Source: Gemmatimonadota bacterium (lineage in GTDB: Bacteria > Gemmatimonadota > Gemmatimonadetes > Longimicrobiales > Gaopeijiaceae). From it: a DNA stretch of 64,000 nucleotides. Below, in pieces: positions 61,178 through 64,000 of this stretch (the stretch's first letter is position 1; each line of letters starts with the position of its first letter). The notes under the pieces are model-generated. The model did no database searches and was not told where the DNA came from. It worked only from the letters and a program-made list of their open reading frames with translations. The position numbers were made by a program, and so were the translations under genes. The stretch covers positions 62,001 through 126,000 of the forward strand of contig JAPPGF010000008.1 of assembly GCA_028875075.1 (NCBI GenBank). The letters are read 5' to 3'.

Positions 61178-61969
61178 TCACGCTGCTCCTGCGCGTTGGT
61201 GCCCGGCGTGGGTCAGAAGCCAGACGACGTCGATCGCGAAAGACCAAGTGAGCAGAATCAGGGCTGCACCGGTCAAGAGCGTGGCCAGGTGCGCAGAGAC
61301 AATCGGCACCAGTGCAATCAGCAACGCCACGCCCTGTACAACACATACGCCGCGCCGGCGCTGGCTGGGACGCAACTCTGCTGCCAGCACGGGCCAGATT
61401 CTGCCGGCCGCTACGAATGCGTAGCGTAGGCCGCCGATCGCCAGTACCCAGACCGGTACCTTCCCGCTCTGCCAAAGCAACGCGGCGAGCGTTACTAGGA
61501 GCAATGCGTCGACTTCCATGTCGAAGCGAGCGCCGAACGCTGAGCTAGTGCCGGTTCGGCGCGCGATCCGTCCGTCCACCCCGTCGAGCGTCAGGGCTGC
61601 CGTGGCGAGCGCGATGATCCACCATTGGGCGCCCTGGCGGAGGGCCTCCGGCCGCAGCAGTAACGTCGTCACCGGCAGAACGATAGTTGCGCGCCAGAGA
61701 GTGACCCGATTGGCCACTCCAATCCCCGGACCCCGGGAGAGCCCTGGGTAGTTGAGCACGATCAGGCTTACCATCACGACATAAAGTGCGACGGTCTCGA
61801 ATAGGTAACTGGTCGGGAGGGCCAGAATCCGGCAGGTTGCTCCGGAGACAGCTGCCAGCGGCACGCCTCCTAGTAACAGATCCCCCCACACGTCCCTGGC
61901 TTGCGCCGGCGGCAGCTGGACCGTACGGAGTGGTGGGACGTCGTCGCGTTTGGTAGTCGTCGTGGACAT
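61178..61969 (-). CDS. CDP-alcohol phosphatidyltransferase family membrane protein
   Basis: About 263 residues from ATG 61969, with six to eight membrane helices. The diagnostic motif is LDGVDGRIARRTGTSSAFGARFD plus MEVD (D-G-x2-A-R-x8-G-x3-D-x3-D), which binds CDP-alcohol and two metal ions. Such enzymes attach a phosphate-linked head group to an alcohol; classic products are phosphatidylglycerol phosphate and phosphatidylinositol phosphate, but this one sits in a cluster with a dehydrogenase, a PTPS-like protein and a glycosyltransferase, so the acceptor may be unusual. A longer GTG start at 62077 would overlap the divergent dehydrogenase gene. Confidence 0.8.
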   Translation of the reverse strand: MSTTTTKRDDVPPLRTVQLPPAQARDVWGDLLLGGVPLAAVSGATCRILALPTSYLFETVALYVVMVSLIVLNYPGLSRGPGIGVANRVTLWRATIVLPVTTLLLRPEALRQGAQWWIIALATAALTLDGVDGRIARRTGTSSAFGARFDMEVDALLLVTLAALLWQSGKVPVWVLAIGGLRYAFVAAGRIWPVLAAELRPSQRRRGVCVVQGVALLIALVPIVSAHLATLLTGAALILLTWSFAIDVVWLLTHAGHQRAGAA

Positions 61970-62012
61970 GAGTTCGATCTCTGCCTCCAACGGAGGTTCG
62001 TCGGAAAGCAAC

Positions 62013-63002
62013 GTGTCTAGCACCCTCGTCACCCGACAATTCTGGATCCATTGCCCCGGTCGCGGAGAGATCGTCACGGCCGAATTGTTACCGCCGGGCG
62101 AGGACGACGTGCTCGTCCGGACGCTCTACACGGGGATCAGCCGCGGAACCGAATCCCTCGTGTTCAAGGGCGAGGTCCCGACTTCCCAGCACGGGCCCAT
62201 GCGCGCCCCCTTCCAGGAAGGGGAGTTCCCCGGACCGGTAAAATATGGCTACAGCAGCGTGGGGGAGGTACTCCAGGCTCCTGAGCGACTGAGTACACTG
62301 ATTGGTCGCCCGGTCTATTGCCTCTATCCCCACCAAGATCTCTACGCGGTACCGGCCATTGCTGTCACTCCTGTGCCTGAGACGGTGCCGCCCGAACGGG
62401 CCGTGCTTGCCGCCAACTTGGAAACCGCCGTGACAGCAGTATGGGACAGCACGCCGTCTGTGGGCGACCGGATCGTCGTTATCGGCGCCGGTGTCGTCGG
62501 GCTCCTAGTCGCTTGGCTGTGCCGGCAGTTCGCCGGAGTGCAGGTGCGTGTGGTCGATCCTGACCCCTCGCGTGACGCCCCGGCGCGCGAGCTCGGGCTC
62601 GATCTTCTCGCGCAACCGCCTGCCGAGGGAAACGCTGACCTCGTTGTGCATGCGAGCGGGACCGTCGAAGGGCTGGCTGCCGCGCTCGCCGCTGCGGGGG
62701 AAGAGGCCACCGTGCTGGAGTTGAGCTGGTACGGGAGCCGCGCTGTTGCGCTGCCGCTGGGCGAGAACTTCCATTCTCGCCGACTCACCCTCCGGAGCAG
62801 CCAAGTGGGACGGATCCCGCCGGAACGTGCGCCTCGCTGGACACGGGAGCGGCGACTCGCGCTCGTGCTGCGCTTGCTCCGGGAGCCTCGGCTGGATGCT
62901 TTGATAAGCGGGGAGAGCATGTTCGACGATCTGCCCGAGCGGATGGCAGAGCTCGCACAGGACGGCCGCGGAGTGCTGTGCCACCGCATCCGTTATCCGT
63001 GA
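62013..63002 (+). CDS. Zinc-type (MDR) alcohol dehydrogenase family protein
   Basis: 329 residues from GTG 62013 with GGAAAG before it; ATG 61968 or GTG 61950 would add 15-21 residues. MDR fold: [21 protein letters not shown] at the N-terminus, and the NAD(P) loop [17 protein letters not shown] near residue 160. The zinc-site cysteines of classic ADH are absent ([11 protein letters not shown] occupies that place), typical of a subgroup that always seems to accompany PTPS-like and glycosyltransferase genes. Redox of a sugar or pterin-like intermediate is plausible but not shown. Confidence 0.75.
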   Translation: MSSTLVTRQFWIHCPGRGEIVTAELLPPGEDDVLVRTLYTGISRGTESLVFKGEVPTSQHGPMRAPFQEGEFPGPVKYGYSSVGEVLQAPERLSTLIGRPVYCLYPHQDLYAVPAIAVTPVPETVPPERAVLAANLETAVTAVWDSTPSVGDRIVVIGAGVVGLLVAWLCRQFAGVQVRVVDPDPSRDAPARELGLDLLAQPPAEGNADLVVHASGTVEGLAAALAAAGEEATVLELSWYGSRAVALPLGENFHSRRLTLRSSQVGRIPPERAPRWTRERRLALVLRLLREPRLDALISGESMFDDLPERMAELAQDGRGVLCHRIRYP

Positions 63003-63027
63003 CCGCGGCCTCGGACGGAGCCGCATC

Positions 63028-63426
63028 TTGTACAGCCTGAACGTTCGTGACCACTTCATGATCGCACACAGCTTTGATGGCGACACATTCGGCCCGGCTC
63101 AGGCCCTGCACGGAGCCACCTATGTCGTGGACGCCACGTTCCGGCGCGTTGAGCTAGACGCAGACGGACTAGTCGTCGACATTGGCCGTGCAAGCTCGGC
63201 GCTGCAGACCGTGCTTGCGGGGCTGAACTACAAGAATCTGGACGAGCATCCGGCGTTCGCGGGTAGAAACACCACGACTGAATTCTTGGCCCGGGCAATC
63301 CACGAGCGCCTCGCACGGGCTATTCGAGTGGGCGAACTGGGCGAGGGCGCGCTGGGCCTGGAATCGCTCGTGGTCACGCTACACGAGTCGCATGTCGCGT
63401 GGGGGTCCTACGAGGGACCGGTGTGA
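63028..63426 (+). CDS. 6-pyruvoyl-tetrahydropterin synthase-like protein lacking canonical catalytic residues
   Basis: 132 residues, TTG start at 63028 with GGACGGAG upstream. The T-fold pattern of PTPS/QueD is clear: [12 protein letters not shown], then [26 protein letters not shown], then [12 protein letters not shown] and [11 protein letters not shown]. However, the active-site Cys of C-x3-HGHxY is missing ([12 protein letters not shown] has Ala24 there) and the third zinc His is Ala30. The protein may use another chemistry or be a binding protein. Neighbouring genes encode a dehydrogenase, CDP-alcohol transferase and glycosyltransferase. Confidence 0.75.
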   Translation: MYSLNVRDHFMIAHSFDGDTFGPAQALHGATYVVDATFRRVELDADGLVVDIGRASSALQTVLAGLNYKNLDEHPAFAGRNTTTEFLARAIHERLARAIRVGELGEGALGLESLVVTLHESHVAWGSYEGPV

Positions 63427-63472
63427 CCGGCGTCAACGTGGACACACAGGTCGACGGAGCACAGGCGCGTTC

Positions 63473-64000
63473 GTGACCGTGGGCCGGCTCCACTTACTTG
63501 TGCCCGGGCCTCTCGATCAATACACCGGCGGCTACGTCTATGACTCGCGCATGGCAGCTGGTCTGCGGCAATTCGGGTGGACGGTCGACGTCCACTCGCT
63601 CGAAGGGGAGTTCCCGGAGGGAGACCAGCGCGCAGAGGCGAGCCTCGCGGAGACGCTAGCGCTCCTGCCCGACGGGGCGCGTGTCCTGATCGACGGTCTC
63701 GGCATGGGCGCGCTCCCAGGTACGGTGGCACGGCATGCTGGACGGCTGAAGATCCTCGGGCTCGTGCACCATCCTCTGGCCGACGAAACCGGCATCGAAG
63801 AGAAGAAACGCGCCAAGCTTGAGGCGCTGGAGCGTGAAGCGCTCGCTGTGTGTACCGGTGTGATCGCCACCAGTCGCTTCACATGTGAACGCCTAGTCGC
63901 GTACGGGCTGCCCCGGGCACGGCTTCGGGCGGTGCCCCCGGGGACTGACCCCGCGCGTCTGGTGGCCGGACCCGAACCTGGGCAACCTCCGAGGCTCGTC
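63473..64000 (+). CDS. GT4/GT1-like glycosyltransferase, C-terminus cut off by window edge
   Basis: GTG start at 63473; 176 residues visible. The N-terminal GT-B domain is recognisable: LHLLVPGPLDQYTGGYVYDS is the first strand with the donor-proximal glycine loop, GLGMGALPG and LVHHPLADETG follow, and ATSRFTCERLVAYGLPRARL with VPPGTDPARL is the domain boundary of GT4 enzymes. The catalytic C-terminal domain lies outside the window. It follows the PTPS-like gene by 46 bases on the same strand and is part of the same cluster. Confidence 0.85.
   Translation, partial: MTVGRLHLLVPGPLDQYTGGYVYDSRMAAGLRQFGWTVDVHSLEGEFPEGDQRAEASLAETLALLPDGARVLIDGLGMGALPGTVARHAGRLKILGLVHHPLADETGIEEKKRAKLEALEREALAVCTGVIATSRFTCERLVAYGLPRARLRAVPPGTDPARLVAGPEPGQPPRLV

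Overview
The window is GC-rich, densely coded DNA from a Gram-negative bacterium. A KdtA/WaaA Kdo transferase, several lipoprotein signal peptides, a TonB-like protein and a CHH-free his operon ending in fused hisIE all fit a diderm. The phylum cannot be fixed by eye; Gemmatimonadota or a related soil or marine lineage is my guess. I saw no rRNA, tRNA, CRISPR array, insertion sequence or phage gene.

Layout. 0-9 kb: a truncated zinc metalloprotease, a TonB-like protein, a TPR lipoprotein, feoAB iron uptake, a fatty-acid desaturase, a secreted protein and a DoxX-like protein. 9-19 kb: six minus-strand genes, each overlapping the next by 4-11 bases (methyltransferase, PIG-L deacetylase, GT4, a second GT-like protein, ABC exporter, and a 1293-residue glycosidase/GT2/NHL fusion), apparently a dedicated glycoconjugate assembly and export unit. 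19-28 kb: drug exporter, cation/proton antiporter, cysteine synthase, asparagine synthetase, TetR regulator and a frameshifted Asp-box lipoprotein. 28-38 kb: transketolase-leuS, a lipoprotein aminopeptidase, kdtA, rhodanese and a second ABC exporter. 38-45 kb: a complete, tightly overlapped his operon, hisGDCHABF(IE). 45-53 kb: uvrA, an AT-rich patch with small ORFs, an Npt-type transporter and hypothetical proteins. 53-61 kb: a C2/acetoacetate block (tartronate semialdehyde reductase, malate synthase, long isocitrate lyase, acetoacetyl-CoA synthetase). 61-64 kb: a second cluster (CDP-alcohol phosphotransferase, zinc-type dehydrogenase, PTPS-like protein, glycosyltransferase) running off the right edge.

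The most striking signal is regulatory. Three amino-acid genes or operons carry short upstream ORFs that contain codons for their own product. The asnB leader has two Asn codons followed by a full 1:2 / 2:3 / 3:4 alternative-hairpin set. The cysK leader has three consecutive Cys codons just before the cysK start. The his leader has His-His followed by a 12-bp terminator with six Ts. Together they suggest ribosome-mediated attenuation as a general strategy here, including an asparagine version that I do not know to be described. The second candidate novelty is the six-gene overlapped glycoconjugate unit.
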